Notes: a model not told the origin generated them from the letters alone. 47,386 bases of DNA from Azospirillum sp. CAG:239 (GCA_000436375.1 FR885480.1:3987-51372), one strand, 5' to 3'; numbered from the stretch's first letter, positions 18,059 to 26,111 are shown. Numbers and translations: made by a program.

Positions 18059-19094
18059 TTACCTCGGCAACGGCCTTGAAGTGTTCGGCCGGAATCGATT
18101 GATCCAGTTCTACGGAAGCGAAAAGCGCGCGCGCCAGCGGCGGGTTCTCGACAATGGGAATGTCGTGTTCTTCGGCTATTTCCCTGATGCGCAGTGCCAG
18201 ATTGTCCAGACCTTTGGCAACGACAACCGGCGCGTCCATTTTTTCCATTTTGTATTCCAGGGCGACGGCATAGTGCGTCGGGTTGACGATAACCACATCG
18301 GCGCGAGGGACGGCATCCATCATGCGGTGGCGGGCACGTTCCATGCGCACCTGACGGATACGCGATTTGACCAGCGGGTCGCCTTCCATCTGTTTGTATT
18401 CGTCTTTGACTTCCTGTTTGGTCATGCGCAGTTTCTTCAAATGCTGGTATTTCTGATAGGCGTAGTCGGCAACGGCGATGACCAGAACGGCGATAACTAC
18501 CGTAAAAATCAACAATACCACAATTTTATGAATAAAAGATAAAATTGCCATGGTTTCCATGCCCGGCATCAGGTTGACCTTTTCCAGATAAGGGCGGATG
18601 ACGAGAACGCCGATAAATGCGATGACGGTAATTTTGATGATGCCTTTTAAGCTCTCGACGATTTTCTTCATGTTTATAAACTGGGTCATTGCCGCAAAGA
18701 TGTTCAGCTTGTTCCAGTTCGGTTCCAGTTTTTTCGGCGCGTAGACGAAACCGGTCTGGGCAACGCTGGCAAAAATGCCGAGCACCATGAAAATGGCAAA
18801 GGGAATGCCGAGAATTTTCATCAGGGCAATGACCGTATTGTAAAGCAAGAGTCTGATGTGGCGTCCGTCGGTGGGAATGGCGTCCGGATTTTCGACGAAT
18901 TTGAGCGAAAACATATAGAACCATTTGAACATCAGCGGCAGCACCAGCCAAATGACGAACAGCATGCCGAGCAGCATGATAAAGCTTTTGGCGTCCTGAG
19001 AGATGGCAATGTCGCCTTCTTCTTTGGCCTTGCTTATTTTTCGTTCCGACGGTTCTTCCGTTTTTGAGGCTTCGTCATCATCTTCGGCAATCAT
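18018..19094 (-). CDS. flhB: Flagellar type III export switch protein FlhB
   Basis: 358 residues. The N-terminus is characteristic (DDEASKTEEPSERKISKAKEEGDIAIS) and four membrane helices span about residues 35-225. The cytoplasmic domain carries the self-cleaving NPTH motif at residues 271-274 (VIVNPTHYAVAL). FlhB is part of the export gate and switches substrate class from rod/hook to filament. It lies three bases downstream of fliR and its 3' end overlaps cckA, giving the order fliQ-fliR-flhB-cckA. Confidence 0.96.
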   Translation of the reverse strand: MIAEDDDEASKTEEPSERKISKAKEEGDIAISQDAKSFIMLLGMLFVIWLVLPLMFKWFYMFSLKFVENPDAIPTDGRHIRLLLYNTVIALMKILGIPFAIFMVLGIFASVAQTGFVYAPKKLEPNWNKLNIFAAMTQFINMKKIVESLKGIIKITVIAFIGVLVIRPYLEKVNLMPGMETMAILSFIHKIVVLLIFTVVIAVLVIAVADYAYQKYQHLKKLRMTKQEVKDEYKQMEGDPLVKSRIRQVRMERARHRMMDAVPRADVVIVNPTHYAVALEYKMEKMDAPVVVAKGLDNLALRIREIAEEHDIPIVENPPLARALFASVELDQSIPAEHFKAVAEVIGYVMQLKNPQAR

Positions 19095-19096
19095 GC

Positions 19097-19867
19097 TCAG
19101 CTCCCGGAAACAAATTTCATCAGGCCGCCCTCATAATATTTGACGAACCAGAGAATCATTATTGGCGTGGTTATAAAAAGCAGTCCCAGTCCCAGATAAA
19201 TCTGCAAAGGCAGGGAGAGGAAAAAGATGTTCAACTGCGGCATCAGGCGCGAAACGAGCCCCATGCCGACATAAAAGACGATTGAAAAAGCAATGAACGG
19301 CGAGGCGATTTTGAAGCCGATGACAAAACTTGCGTTGACGGTCTGGCTCATGAAGTTGGAGAAGTCGCCGAGCGGCAAGGGCAGGCCGACCGGAAACAGT
19401 CGGTAACTGTCGACGACCGCGGAAAGCATCAGATGATGCAGGTCGGTGATGAATATGACGGTCAGGGCAATGATGCTCAGGAACGTTTCCAGGACGATGC
19501 TCTGTGTCTGGAACGTCGGGTCGAAAATCTGGGCGTTGGAAAAGCCGATGGCCTGTCCGGCAAAGTTACCGACGAGACTAAGCGCGGCATAGAGCGCCTG
19601 CATGAACAGTCCCATGAACACGCCGCAGGTAATTTCGAACAGTGCCAGCCGCAGAAAGTCAAGAAAATCAGCCGGCGCCGGCGGCAAAAAAACGCTCAGG
19701 AACGGTACCAGCACCACCGTTATTGCCAGAGCAATCGTAAGCCGCTGGCGTTCGGTAACGTAAGAAACCGCGAAGCCCGGCATTAACAGTATTGCCGAGC
19801 CGATACGCAGAAAGACGAAGATAAACTGATAAATTTCCAGATTCAGGAGCTGGGTCATTGCCGTCAT
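19097..19867 (-). CDS. fliR: Flagellar export gate protein FliR
   Basis: 256 residues with about six membrane helices. Typical FliR segments are visible: FVFLRIGSAILLMPGF near the N-terminus, GFKIASPFIAFSIVFYVGMGLVSRLMPQLNIFFLSLPLQ in the second half (here described by its ends), and a C-terminal FVKYYEGGLMKFV. FliR with FliP and FliQ forms the export channel of the flagellar type III secretion system. It overlaps the fliQ stop by four bases. Confidence 0.95.
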   Translation of the reverse strand: MTAMTQLLNLEIYQFIFVFLRIGSAILLMPGFAVSYVTERQRLTIALAITVVLVPFLSVFLPPAPADFLDFLRLALFEITCGVFMGLFMQALYAALSLVGNFAGQAIGFSNAQIFDPTFQTQSIVLETFLSIIALTVIFITDLHHLMLSAVVDSYRLFPVGLPLPLGDFSNFMSQTVNASFVIGFKIASPFIAFSIVFYVGMGLVSRLMPQLNIFFLSLPLQIYLGLGLLFITTPIMILWFVKYYEGGLMKFVSGS

Positions 19868-20139
19868 CCGCCGTTGACTATCTTGTCAAACAAAGTGTCG
19901 GAAAGCATCCGCATTTGGTTGAGCATAAACGGAAAAAGCAGGATAAGCGTGAAAAAGACGCCGAGAATTTTCGGGACAAAAGCCAGCGTCATTTCCTGAA
20001 TCTGGGTCAGAGCCTGAAAAATACCGATTATCAGACCGATGAACAGTGCAACCAGCAGTACCGGGCTGACGACTTTTATCAGCGTGAAAATCGCTTCGCG
20101 GGAAATGTCCAAAACTTCTACTTCGTTCATGTCAGTCAA
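19864..20139 (-). CDS. fliQ: Flagellar export gate protein FliQ
   Basis: 91 residues, the family's usual length, with two membrane helices separated by the conserved LIGIFQALTQIQEMTLAFVPK region. It is a small subunit of the flagellar export channel. It starts one base after the stop of the GH114-like gene and overlaps fliR by four bases, so no separate promoter is possible in the gap; transcription must come from upstream. Confidence 0.95.
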   Translation of the reverse strand: MTDMNEVEVLDISREAIFTLIKVVSPVLLVALFIGLIIGIFQALTQIQEMTLAFVPKILGVFFTLILLFPFMLNQMRMLSDTLFDKIVNGG

Positions 20140-20140
20140 C

Positions 20141-21250
20141 CTATTCTAACGGGGTTTGTTTTTCAAAGTAAACATGGTTTTCGAGGCCGGTCAGAAAAGC
20201 GCCGTCATAGCCGCTGTCGACAATGCCCTTGAAATAGAGGCCGCTGACTTTTTTCCAGTTTTCGTTCCAGTATTCGGTAATGACCGCGTCAGAATCGGTA
20301 AAGGACGCGCGAGCCAGCCACGGGGTCTTGTCAATCTGCCAGCCGTTCCTCCAATAATAGTCGCGGCAGTTGGCTTCGCTGACGTTCATTTTGGCAAAAA
20401 TCAGCCGTTTGGCGCCGTTTTTCTTGAACTTCAGGCTGTCGACATCTTCTCTTGAGAGCGGTTCCCGATGGCGGAAAAAAGGCTCAATGACGACAATGTC
20501 ATAGTTGGAATCCCTGATGTCCTGCAAAAAACGTTCTTTGTCATCATAAAGACTGTCGTCAATGAAGAACGAGATGTTGGCCGCGTCGGCAACTTTGTAG
20601 ATGTTGCGGGCATTTTCGTTGATTATCGGCTGTTTTTTTATTTTGCGGAAGGCGGTTTCCGGTTTGACGAAAGCATAGAGCAGGCTGCCGAAACCTGCCG
20701 AGTTCATGATCGCTTCGTCCAGTTCCGCTTCCGAGGAACAGCTGTCGATGGAAATGATTTTCAGGCCGTGTTCCTTTATATGCGGACTCAGTTTGCGGCT
20801 GCCGCAGAAACGGTTGTTGACGGCAATGCCGCTGAGATGCCGTCCGTAGTTTTCGGCAGAGGCGGAATAAGCCAAATCCGGTTCGGTTTGTTTCAGATGC
20901 GCCAGGAAGACCGGGTCGTCGGCATTAATGCCTTTGCGCCGCGCCTCGTTGTAACCGTCAAGATGGTATTCCCACAGGCTTTTGTGCAGAAGCTCCTCGC
21001 CTTCGTGGGCGATAATTTCAAAGTTCTTGTTTTCGGCTTTGGCAAACTCGGCCAGGGCCACAACGTTATCACGCATGGCTTTGCGATAGTTGACGATAGT
21101 TTTCGGCGCGACCTTGATGTCCAAAATCTGCTCTTCGTAGGTATAGGGGTTGGCTGACGTAAAACCGTACAAACCGGCATACGCACTTGCCGAGAAGGCA
21201 AGTGCGGTAATAAAGCCGGTTAACGTTATGTACGGTCTACGTAATGACAT
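20141..21250 (-). CDS. Secreted GH114/TM1410-like (beta/alpha)8 barrel protein
   Basis: I choose the ATG at 21250, which begins a signal peptide (MSLRRPYITLTGF, then a hydrophobic stretch ending SASAYAG) and overlaps the end of pgm by 14 bases. The mature part of about 345 residues resembles the endo-alpha-1,4-polygalactosaminidase/TM1410 family. It shows IISIDSCSSEAE, IVVIEPFFRH, GAKRLIFAKMNVSEANCRDYYW, and a final GIVDSGYDGAFLTGLENHV, the typical barrel strand with the Asp-x-Gly-Tyr-Asp-Gly motif. Family members act on galactosamine-containing polysaccharides. Its position between pgm and the flagellar export genes suggests a link to the envelope or surface polysaccharide, which is an inference. 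Confidence 0.72.
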   Translation of the reverse strand: MSLRRPYITLTGFITALAFSASAYAGLYGFTSANPYTYEEQILDIKVAPKTIVNYRKAMRDNVVALAEFAKAENKNFEIIAHEGEELLHKSLWEYHLDGYNEARRKGINADDPVFLAHLKQTEPDLAYSASAENYGRHLSGIAVNNRFCGSRKLSPHIKEHGLKIISIDSCSSEAELDEAIMNSAGFGSLLYAFVKPETAFRKIKKQPIINENARNIYKVADAANISFFIDDSLYDDKERFLQDIRDSNYDIVVIEPFFRHREPLSREDVDSLKFKKNGAKRLIFAKMNVSEANCRDYYWRNGWQIDKTPWLARASFTDSDAVITEYWNENWKKVSGLYFKGIVDSGYDGAFLTGLENHVYFEKQTPLE

Positions 21251-22856
21251 CGGGTTGCTGTTTTCCTGTGCGGGGTTCGATTTCGGCAATGTCCGCGGCA
21301 ATTTTGGCAATGTCTTTCAGCATTGTCAACGGTTCTTCGCGGAGTTTGTCTTTTTCGAACTTTTCCATGTAAACGCGGAGCGTGGCGCCGCTGGTGCCGG
21401 TTCCCGAGAGACGGTAAACGATGCGCGAACCGTCGGCGAATTTGACGACCAGACCGTTTTTGGTCGAAGAACCGTCAACCGGGTCGTTGTAAACAAACGG
21501 GGCGGCTTCACTGACTTCAAAGCTGCCGAACTTTTTGCCGTTCAGTCCCGGAAGCCTGTTTTCCAAATCGGCCATCAGTTTGTCGGCAACGTCTTTGTCG
21601 ATGCCTTCGAAGTCGAAACGGATATAATAGCTGCGGCCGTATTTTTTCCAATGGTTGACGGTAATTTCCTCAACCGATTTACCCGTGGCGGCAATAATGC
21701 TCAGCCAGAACAGAATGGCCCAAATGCCGTCTTTTTCGCGGATATGGCTGGAGCCGGTACCAAAGCTTTCTTCGCCGCAGAAGGTAATGCGGTTGGAATC
21801 CATCAGGTTAACAAAGTATTTCCAGCCGGTCGGAACCTCGTAGCAGTCCATGCCCAGCGCTTTGGCCGTGCGGCAGACGGCCGTAGACGTCGCGGCAGAT
21901 TTGGCCACGCCGTAAATGCCGTTTCTGTAAGCCGGAATCAGTTTGTAGTTATCGGTAATAATCGACAGGCTGTCGGAAGGCGAGACGAAAAATTTTCTGC
22001 CCAGAATCATGTTGCGGTCGCCGTCGCCGTCATTGGCAGAACCGAAGTCGGGTGCGTCGTCGCCGTACATGATGCCGATGAGTTCCTTGGCATAAACCAT
22101 GTTCGGATCCGGGTGCAGGCCGCCGAAATCCGGTTTGGGAACGGCATTGATGACCGATCCCGGCGCGGCGCCGAGGATTTCTTCAAAAATGCGTTTTCCA
22201 TAAGGGCCGGTAACGGCGTTCATGGCGTCGAACTTCATGGTAAAACCGGATTTGAAAAGCTTTTTCAGCGCTTCAAAGTCGAAAATCCCTTCGAGCATTT
22301 CGACATAGTCCTTAATCGGGTCGATGACTTCAATCGTCATGTTCTCCAGTTTCTGAACGCCGATTTTGCCAAGGTCGATGTCGGGCGCTTCGAGAATCTT
22401 GTATTCGCTGATGGTTTGAGAGTTTCTGTAGATGGCATCGGTAATCGATGTCGGAACCTGACCGCCGGTTTCGTCGGAATACTTCACGCCGAAATCGTTG
22501 TCGATGCCGCCCGGGTTGTGGGAGGCGGAGAAGATAAAGGCGCCGTTGGTTTTGTTCTTGAGCAGAACGTTGGAACCGGCCGGCGTTGACATGAAACCGT
22601 TCTGGCCGATGATGAGTTTGGCTACGCCGTTGGCCGCGGCCATTTTGATAAATTTCTGAATGGCAACGTCGTTATAATAACGGCCGTCGCCGCCTACTAC
22701 ATAGGTTTTGCCTTCTACGCCGCCGATGGTATTGAAAACGGTTTGAATGAAGTTTTCAAAATAGTTGGGCTGCATCATGACTTTGGTTTTTTTGCGCAGG
22801 CCGCCGGTACCCATTTTCTGGTCGGTGTAGGGGGTAGTAGCAACTGTTTTTATCAT
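21237..22856 (-). CDS. pgm: Phosphoglucomutase
   Basis: 539 residues, the full length of the alpha-D-phosphohexomutase family member that interconverts glucose 1-phosphate and glucose 6-phosphate. The N-terminus has TPYTDQKMGTGGLRKK and the phosphoserine loop is FIFSASHNPGGI. The metal loop appears as DGDGDRNM, the sugar-binding loop as GEESFGTGSSHIREKDG, and the phosphate-binding loop near the C-terminus as YRLSGTGTSGATLRVYME. It feeds UDP-glucose and polysaccharide synthesis. The AAAAGGAGAGAG ribosome site is strong. It appears to be the first gene of the minus-strand run continuing to fliQRflhB-cckA. Confidence 0.95.
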   Translation of the reverse strand: MIKTVATTPYTDQKMGTGGLRKKTKVMMQPNYFENFIQTVFNTIGGVEGKTYVVGGDGRYYNDVAIQKFIKMAAANGVAKLIIGQNGFMSTPAGSNVLLKNKTNGAFIFSASHNPGGIDNDFGVKYSDETGGQVPTSITDAIYRNSQTISEYKILEAPDIDLGKIGVQKLENMTIEVIDPIKDYVEMLEGIFDFEALKKLFKSGFTMKFDAMNAVTGPYGKRIFEEILGAAPGSVINAVPKPDFGGLHPDPNMVYAKELIGIMYGDDAPDFGSANDGDGDRNMILGRKFFVSPSDSLSIITDNYKLIPAYRNGIYGVAKSAATSTAVCRTAKALGMDCYEVPTGWKYFVNLMDSNRITFCGEESFGTGSSHIREKDGIWAILFWLSIIAATGKSVEEITVNHWKKYGRSYYIRFDFEGIDKDVADKLMADLENRLPGLNGKKFGSFEVSEAAPFVYNDPVDGSSTKNGLVVKFADGSRIVYRLSGTGTSGATLRVYMEKFEKDKLREEPLTMLKDIAKIAADIAEIEPRTGKQQPDVIT

Positions 22857-22946
22857 ACTCTCTCCTTTTAATACGTTTAATAATTTTATGTCAGGAGTTT
22901 ATCACTATAAGGATTAAACTCAAGTCTAAACATAGTTATCAAATGT

Positions 22947-23471
22947 TTATTTTCGAGAGAGCGCGGCGCGGAGTTCGTCGATGAGTTCGGGCAGGTAGGG
23001 AAGGTCGGAGGTTTGGGTCGAAAAGTCGGACAACAGTTTCAGACGTTCGGCAATTTGCGGGCTGTCGTCATCGATGCCCGCGGGCAGGCCGAGCAGGCGA
23101 AGGGCTTCGCCGCGGGTATAGGGGCGGTTGAGGCGCCGGTCATTTTCCTGCTGCCGGTTCAGCCGGCGGCGCAGGTCATTAACGATAAAAGGCGAAACCG
23201 GTGTGACAAGATTTTTGCGCAGAGCTTTGTAATATGCCAGAAAAAACAAAATGGCGGCGATTGCGGCCAGGGGCCAGATTTTATGATGAGAATGGAACAT
23301 GAGGGCGGCAAAGCCGAAGTAAAAGGCAAATCCCCAGAGCAGATTACTGTCGGCTTGCGACGGAATAAAAAAGTTGCGCTGCCGGACGCTTCCGGCGGCA
23401 AAACGGTTGAGAAAGCGCCCGAGGACGTAACCGCAGGCAACGACAAACATCAGCAGGCTGAGTTCTTTCAT
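22947..23471 (-). CDS. Small inner-membrane protein with a degenerate J-domain-like tail
   Basis: 174 residues. A signal-anchor-like helix is at the N-terminus (LLMFVVACGYVLG), and two more helices lie at about residues 44-60 and 66-80. A basic linker (LRRRLNRQQENDRRLNRP) precedes a C-terminal segment TRGEALRLLGLPAGIDDD. That segment looks like the start of a J-domain (the EALxxLGLxxGA pattern), but no HPD tripeptide is present, so co-chaperone activity is doubtful. It follows mipZ by nine bases and is probably the last gene of the dacA-mipZ operon. I recognise no characterised homologue. Confidence 0.6.
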   Translation of the reverse strand: MKELSLLMFVVACGYVLGRFLNRFAAGSVRQRNFFIPSQADSNLLWGFAFYFGFAALMFHSHHKIWPLAAIAAILFFLAYYKALRKNLVTPVSPFIVNDLRRRLNRQQENDRRLNRPYTRGEALRLLGLPAGIDDDSPQIAERLKLLSDFSTQTSDLPYLPELIDELRAALSRK

Positions 23472-23480
23472 CTTTTGTTC

Positions 23481-24287
23481 CTATTCGGGGCAGATGAATT
23501 CGGCCAAAGCGCGAATCTCGCGTTTGGCGGCAATGTGGGAAACGCTCATTTTGAAACGCAGGTCGGGGTGCTGCATATCCAGAACCGTCAGCCCTTCAAG
23601 AAACAGTTCGCGGTAAATGACGCGGTCTTTGATAATTTCGGCCAGACGGAAACCGTAAAGTTTGGACATTTTTTCAAGATACTTGAAAACGGTTTGTTTG
23701 TTGCGGGAGTTGTATGACGACAGCTTGTTGCCGACGACGATCCAGTTCAGGTACGGTTTGCCGAGCGAAGCCAGGTATTTTTTCACTTCCCAGATGTAGT
23801 TGGCGTAATGTCCGGGCTGGCCGATTTTTTCGTTTTCGAAGTCGATGTCGGCCAGAACGTTTAAGTCAATCAGACTGTCGGAAATCGGCGTAATCAGCGT
23901 GTCGGCGAAGCGGTGCGCTTCTTCAAAAAGATAGTTTTTGGTGCCGGGGGTGTCGATGATGACCGCGTCGTAATTGTCGAGCAGTTTGGATATCTGCATG
24001 CGGATATTGGCGCGATCGGCCGGAATCAGGCCGTAATCTTCCTGCGGCGAGAATTTGTAATGAACGGGTATCGGCAGTGAGATTTTATGCCGGGTGCAGA
24101 AAGTTTCGCGATTTTCGAGATATTTGGAGAGCGTTCCCTGACGGCCATCCATGTCAACCGTGGCGACCGAAAAACCTTCCTGCATCAGTTTGATGGCCAG
24201 ATGCATGGAAATAGTGGATTTGCCGGTGCCGCCTTTTTCGTTGCTGATAACAATAACGTGGGCTTTTTTCTGAATCGGGTCGTTCAT
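23481..24287 (-). CDS. mipZ: Division-plane positioning ATPase MipZ
   Basis: 268 residues of the ParA/MinD superfamily with a deviant Walker A (SNEKGGTGKSTISMHLA), a switch segment VDMDGRQGTLSKYLENR and a Walker B DAVIIDTPG. The C-terminal region KDRVIYRELFLEGLTVLDM is the MipZ-specific signature that separates it from chromosome-partitioning ParA. In Caulobacter MipZ forms a gradient from the ParB-origin complex at the poles and inhibits FtsZ there, placing the ring at midcell. It begins three bases after dacA ends, linking septum placement with wall trimming. Confidence 0.92.
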   Translation of the reverse strand: MNDPIQKKAHVIVISNEKGGTGKSTISMHLAIKLMQEGFSVATVDMDGRQGTLSKYLENRETFCTRHKISLPIPVHYKFSPQEDYGLIPADRANIRMQISKLLDNYDAVIIDTPGTKNYLFEEAHRFADTLITPISDSLIDLNVLADIDFENEKIGQPGHYANYIWEVKKYLASLGKPYLNWIVVGNKLSSYNSRNKQTVFKYLEKMSKLYGFRLAEIIKDRVIYRELFLEGLTVLDMQHPDLRFKMSVSHIAAKREIRALAEFICPE

Positions 24288-24290
24288 GGT

Positions 24291-25514
24291 TTAATACTGC
24301 TGCTGATAACGATTGTGCGCCAAAATGAGCTGTTTGTTTTCCTGCTGTGCGACCACTATACAGGATTTGTTTGATTTTTTCAAACTTTTACAGGCCGCGT
24401 CGGCTTCGTTCTTTGCAAAACCGGTAATTTTGGAGCGGTAGATGATGGCCGCGCCTGTGGATACGGGTTCGATATCAATCGGTTTGTCGGCCAGTTTGCG
24501 CGAAGCTTTCTTTTTTATCTCAAGCGCATAGTTGCGCGCTTTGGCGTAGTTTGAAAAAGCGCCGACCTGAATGTCCCAGAGCTTGGGGTTTGGTGCGTTT
24601 TTTTCCAGCGAGGCAAGTTTTTGTTCCGGTTCGGAGCCGATGTTTTTTTCTTCCAGTTCGGCATACATGCTGGACGTGTTGACTTTGTCGTTTAAGGCCA
24701 GCTTGCTCAGCCCCTTGCTCATCATCTGGGCGACTTTTCTGTCGCGCTCGCGGGCGGTATTGTGACCCATGGTTACGGCAATAACGCGGTGGCCGTCGCG
24801 TTCCGCCGAAGTGATGATGTTATAGCCGGAAGCGTTGGTAAATCCGGTTTTCAGACCGTCGGCACCTTCAAAGTTTTTGAGAATGTGGTTATGCGTGTAA
24901 ATGGTTCGGCCGTCGTAGGTAAATTTTTTGGCGGAAAACCATTTGTAGTACTGCGGAAAATGGTGGTACATGGCGGCGGCCAGCAAGGCCATGTCGCGCG
25001 CGGTGGTTTTCTGCTGTTTGTTGGGCAGGCCGGAGGCGTTTTTGAAAGTGGTGTTTTTCATGCCGAGTTCGCGGGAAACGCGGGTCATCGATTTGGCAAA
25101 ATTTTCTTCGCTGTAACCGAGACCTTCGGCCAAAACCGTAGCGCAGTCGTTGGCAGATTTGACAATGACGGCCATGATGCAGGTTTTAACGTCAATGCTT
25201 GAACCGGCGCGGAGGCCGAGTTTGGACGGCGAACGGTTGGCCGCATGCCGGGAAACGGGAAGTTTGTCGTCAAGTTTGATTATGCCTTTTTCCAAGGCGT
25301 CGAAAGTGATGTAAAGCGTCATGACTTTGGTCAGGGAGGCGGGATAGCGCAGCGTGTCTGCCGCGGAAGAGGACAAAACCTCGCCGGACGCGGCGTCGAT
25401 GGTAATTGAAGAAACGGAGGCTCCGGCTTCGGGGGCAGAATATGCGGCGAAACCGAGCATGAGCAAAGCATACCCGAAAATGCGCCGTAATTGCCTGTGA
25501 AAACTGCTTTTCAT
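24291..25514 (-). CDS. dacA: D-alanyl-D-alanine carboxypeptidase (PBP5/6 type) with SPOR domain
   Basis: 407 residues with a signal peptide (to about residue 32). The serine peptidase S11 motifs are in order: SLTK (in RYPASLTKVMT), SAN (IVKSANDCA) and KTG (DGLKTGFTN). The C-terminal 80 residues form a SPOR domain (LWDIQVGAFSNYAKARNYA, later GFAKNEADAACKSLKK), which binds denuded glycan strands at the septum. It removes the terminal D-Ala of pentapeptides in the periplasm, probably at the division site. The usual PBP5 C-terminal amphipathic anchor is replaced by the SPOR module. It is the first gene of the operon with mipZ. Confidence 0.94.
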   Translation of the reverse strand: MKSSFHRQLRRIFGYALLMLGFAAYSAPEAGASVSSITIDAASGEVLSSSAADTLRYPASLTKVMTLYITFDALEKGIIKLDDKLPVSRHAANRSPSKLGLRAGSSIDVKTCIMAVIVKSANDCATVLAEGLGYSEENFAKSMTRVSRELGMKNTTFKNASGLPNKQQKTTARDMALLAAAMYHHFPQYYKWFSAKKFTYDGRTIYTHNHILKNFEGADGLKTGFTNASGYNIITSAERDGHRVIAVTMGHNTARERDRKVAQMMSKGLSKLALNDKVNTSSMYAELEEKNIGSEPEQKLASLEKNAPNPKLWDIQVGAFSNYAKARNYALEIKKKASRKLADKPIDIEPVSTGAAIIYRSKITGFAKNEADAACKSLKKSNKSCIVVAQQENKQLILAHNRYQQQY

Positions 25515-25637
25515 CTTTTTTCTTTCTCTTTTTCTGGAGTTATTTGTACTAATTTTATAAAGAAAAAGAAAATAAATTATTAATTTTTGCCGTTGATAAT
25601 TAGTTTTAGAATAAATAATTTTTTTGCGCTTTTTGTC

Positions 25638-25666
25638 TTGACTTTAAGTAAGATTGTTTGTAAAAA
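25638..25666 (+). promoter_or_regulatory. Promoter of the tRNA-His gene
   Basis: TTGACT (25638-25643) and TAAAAA (25661-25666) are 17 bases apart, and the tRNA begins 15 bases after the -10 element. The region between here and dacA (25515-25637) is very AT-rich and probably holds the divergent dacA promoter, which I could not define. Confidence 0.6.
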
Positions 25667-25680
25667 CGCATAAGTCCGAT

Positions 25681-25757
25681 GGCGAACTTAGCTCAGTTGG
25701 TAGAGCCCCGGTTTGTGGTACCGGTTGTCGTGGGTTCGAGTCCCATAGTTCGCCCCA
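25681..25757 (+). tRNA. tRNA-His (anticodon GTG)
   Basis: The sequence folds into a full cloverleaf with anticodon GTG at the centre of TTGTGGT, the anticodon stem CCGGT/ACCGG, D-arm GCTC/GAGC and T-loop TTCGAGT. The CCA end is encoded. The extra 5' G (G-1, position 25681) pairs with C73 (25754), the standard histidine identity element. That element is lost in several alphaproteobacterial orders, so its presence is informative for placement. Confidence 0.96.
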
Positions 25758-25809
25758 GATTAAAAAAGCACCTGTTAAAAGGTGCTTTTTTTGTGCGAAC
25801 TCCGGTTTG
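25742..25809 (+). repeat. 68-bp direct repeat, copy 1 (tRNA-His 3' end plus terminator)
   Basis: Positions 25742-25809 are identical to 25988-26055 over all 68 bases. The repeat begins in the T-arm of tRNA-His, covers the acceptor 3' strand, the CCA and the terminator, and stops inside the left arm of a downstream dyad. This geometry resembles an att site of an element that integrates at a tRNA 3' end. Confidence 0.92.
25762..25792 (+). terminator. Rho-independent terminator of tRNA-His
   Basis: AAAAAAGCACCT pairs with AGGTGCTTTTTT, followed by T residues, five bases after the tRNA CCA. Confidence 0.92.
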
Positions 25810-25980
25810 TTCTCAAAACAAACCGGTATGGGACTATCTAGCTTGGTAAGTCAGCCTAAAGCTGACTAACAGCGCGTCGGTCACTTGGCTTGTAGCGCTT
25901 GTTGCGCATAATTTTATGCTTACTCGCGAACAAGCCGGCGCCTGTCGGCGAAAAGCAACCGGAGCAGCGGTTGCTTTTCT
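25802..25980 (+). other. Hairpin-rich spacer, possible small RNA or element remnant
   Basis: Four dyads follow one another: CCGGTTTGTT/AACAAACCGG (25802-25826), AGTCAGC/GCTGACT (25849-25867), GGCTTGT/ACAAGCC (25887-25936) and AAAAGCAACCG/CGGTTGCTTTT (25951-25978). The last is an 11-bp perfect stem ending in a T-rich tail, as in an intrinsic terminator. No convincing protein gene is present. It may be a structured small RNA or the remnant between two att-like repeats. Confidence 0.4.
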
Positions 25981-25987
25981 ACTCCAG

Positions 25988-26055
25988 CCCATAGTTCGCC
26001 CCAGATTAAAAAAGCACCTGTTAAAAGGTGCTTTTTTTGTGCGAACTCCGGTTTG
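25988..26055 (+). repeat. 68-bp direct repeat, copy 2
   Basis: Exact second copy of 25742-25809. It holds only the last part of the tRNA and the terminator (hairpin 26008-26037), without the tRNA body, so it cannot encode a tRNA. Confidence 0.92.
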
Positions 26056-26064
26056 CCTTGAAAT

Positions 26065-26103
26065 AAAAAAACAGCATTATCTGGAGATAACGCTGTTTTT
26101 TCT
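26065..26103. terminator. Terminator, mainly for the DUF1566-like gene
   Basis: AAAAAACAGC-A-TTATC and GATAA-C-GCTGTTTTTT form a long stem with one mismatch and A/T flanks. It can act on both strands and follows the stop of the minus-strand gene at 26112 by eight bases. Confidence 0.85.
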
Positions 26104-26111
26104 TTAGGATA

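Noticed and set aside
21150..22589. 479-residue open frame on the plus strand opposite pgm
   Set aside because: Fully antisense to a conserved phosphoglucomutase, with composition typical of a shadow frame.
22857..22946. CtrA box before pgm
   Set aside because: TTAA-TACGT-TTAA occurs but the spacing is five bases rather than the seven needed for a CtrA site.
25742..26055. CRISPR-like array at the repeated region
   Set aside because: There are only two repeats, they are 68 bases long, include tRNA sequence and a terminator, and no cas gene is near.
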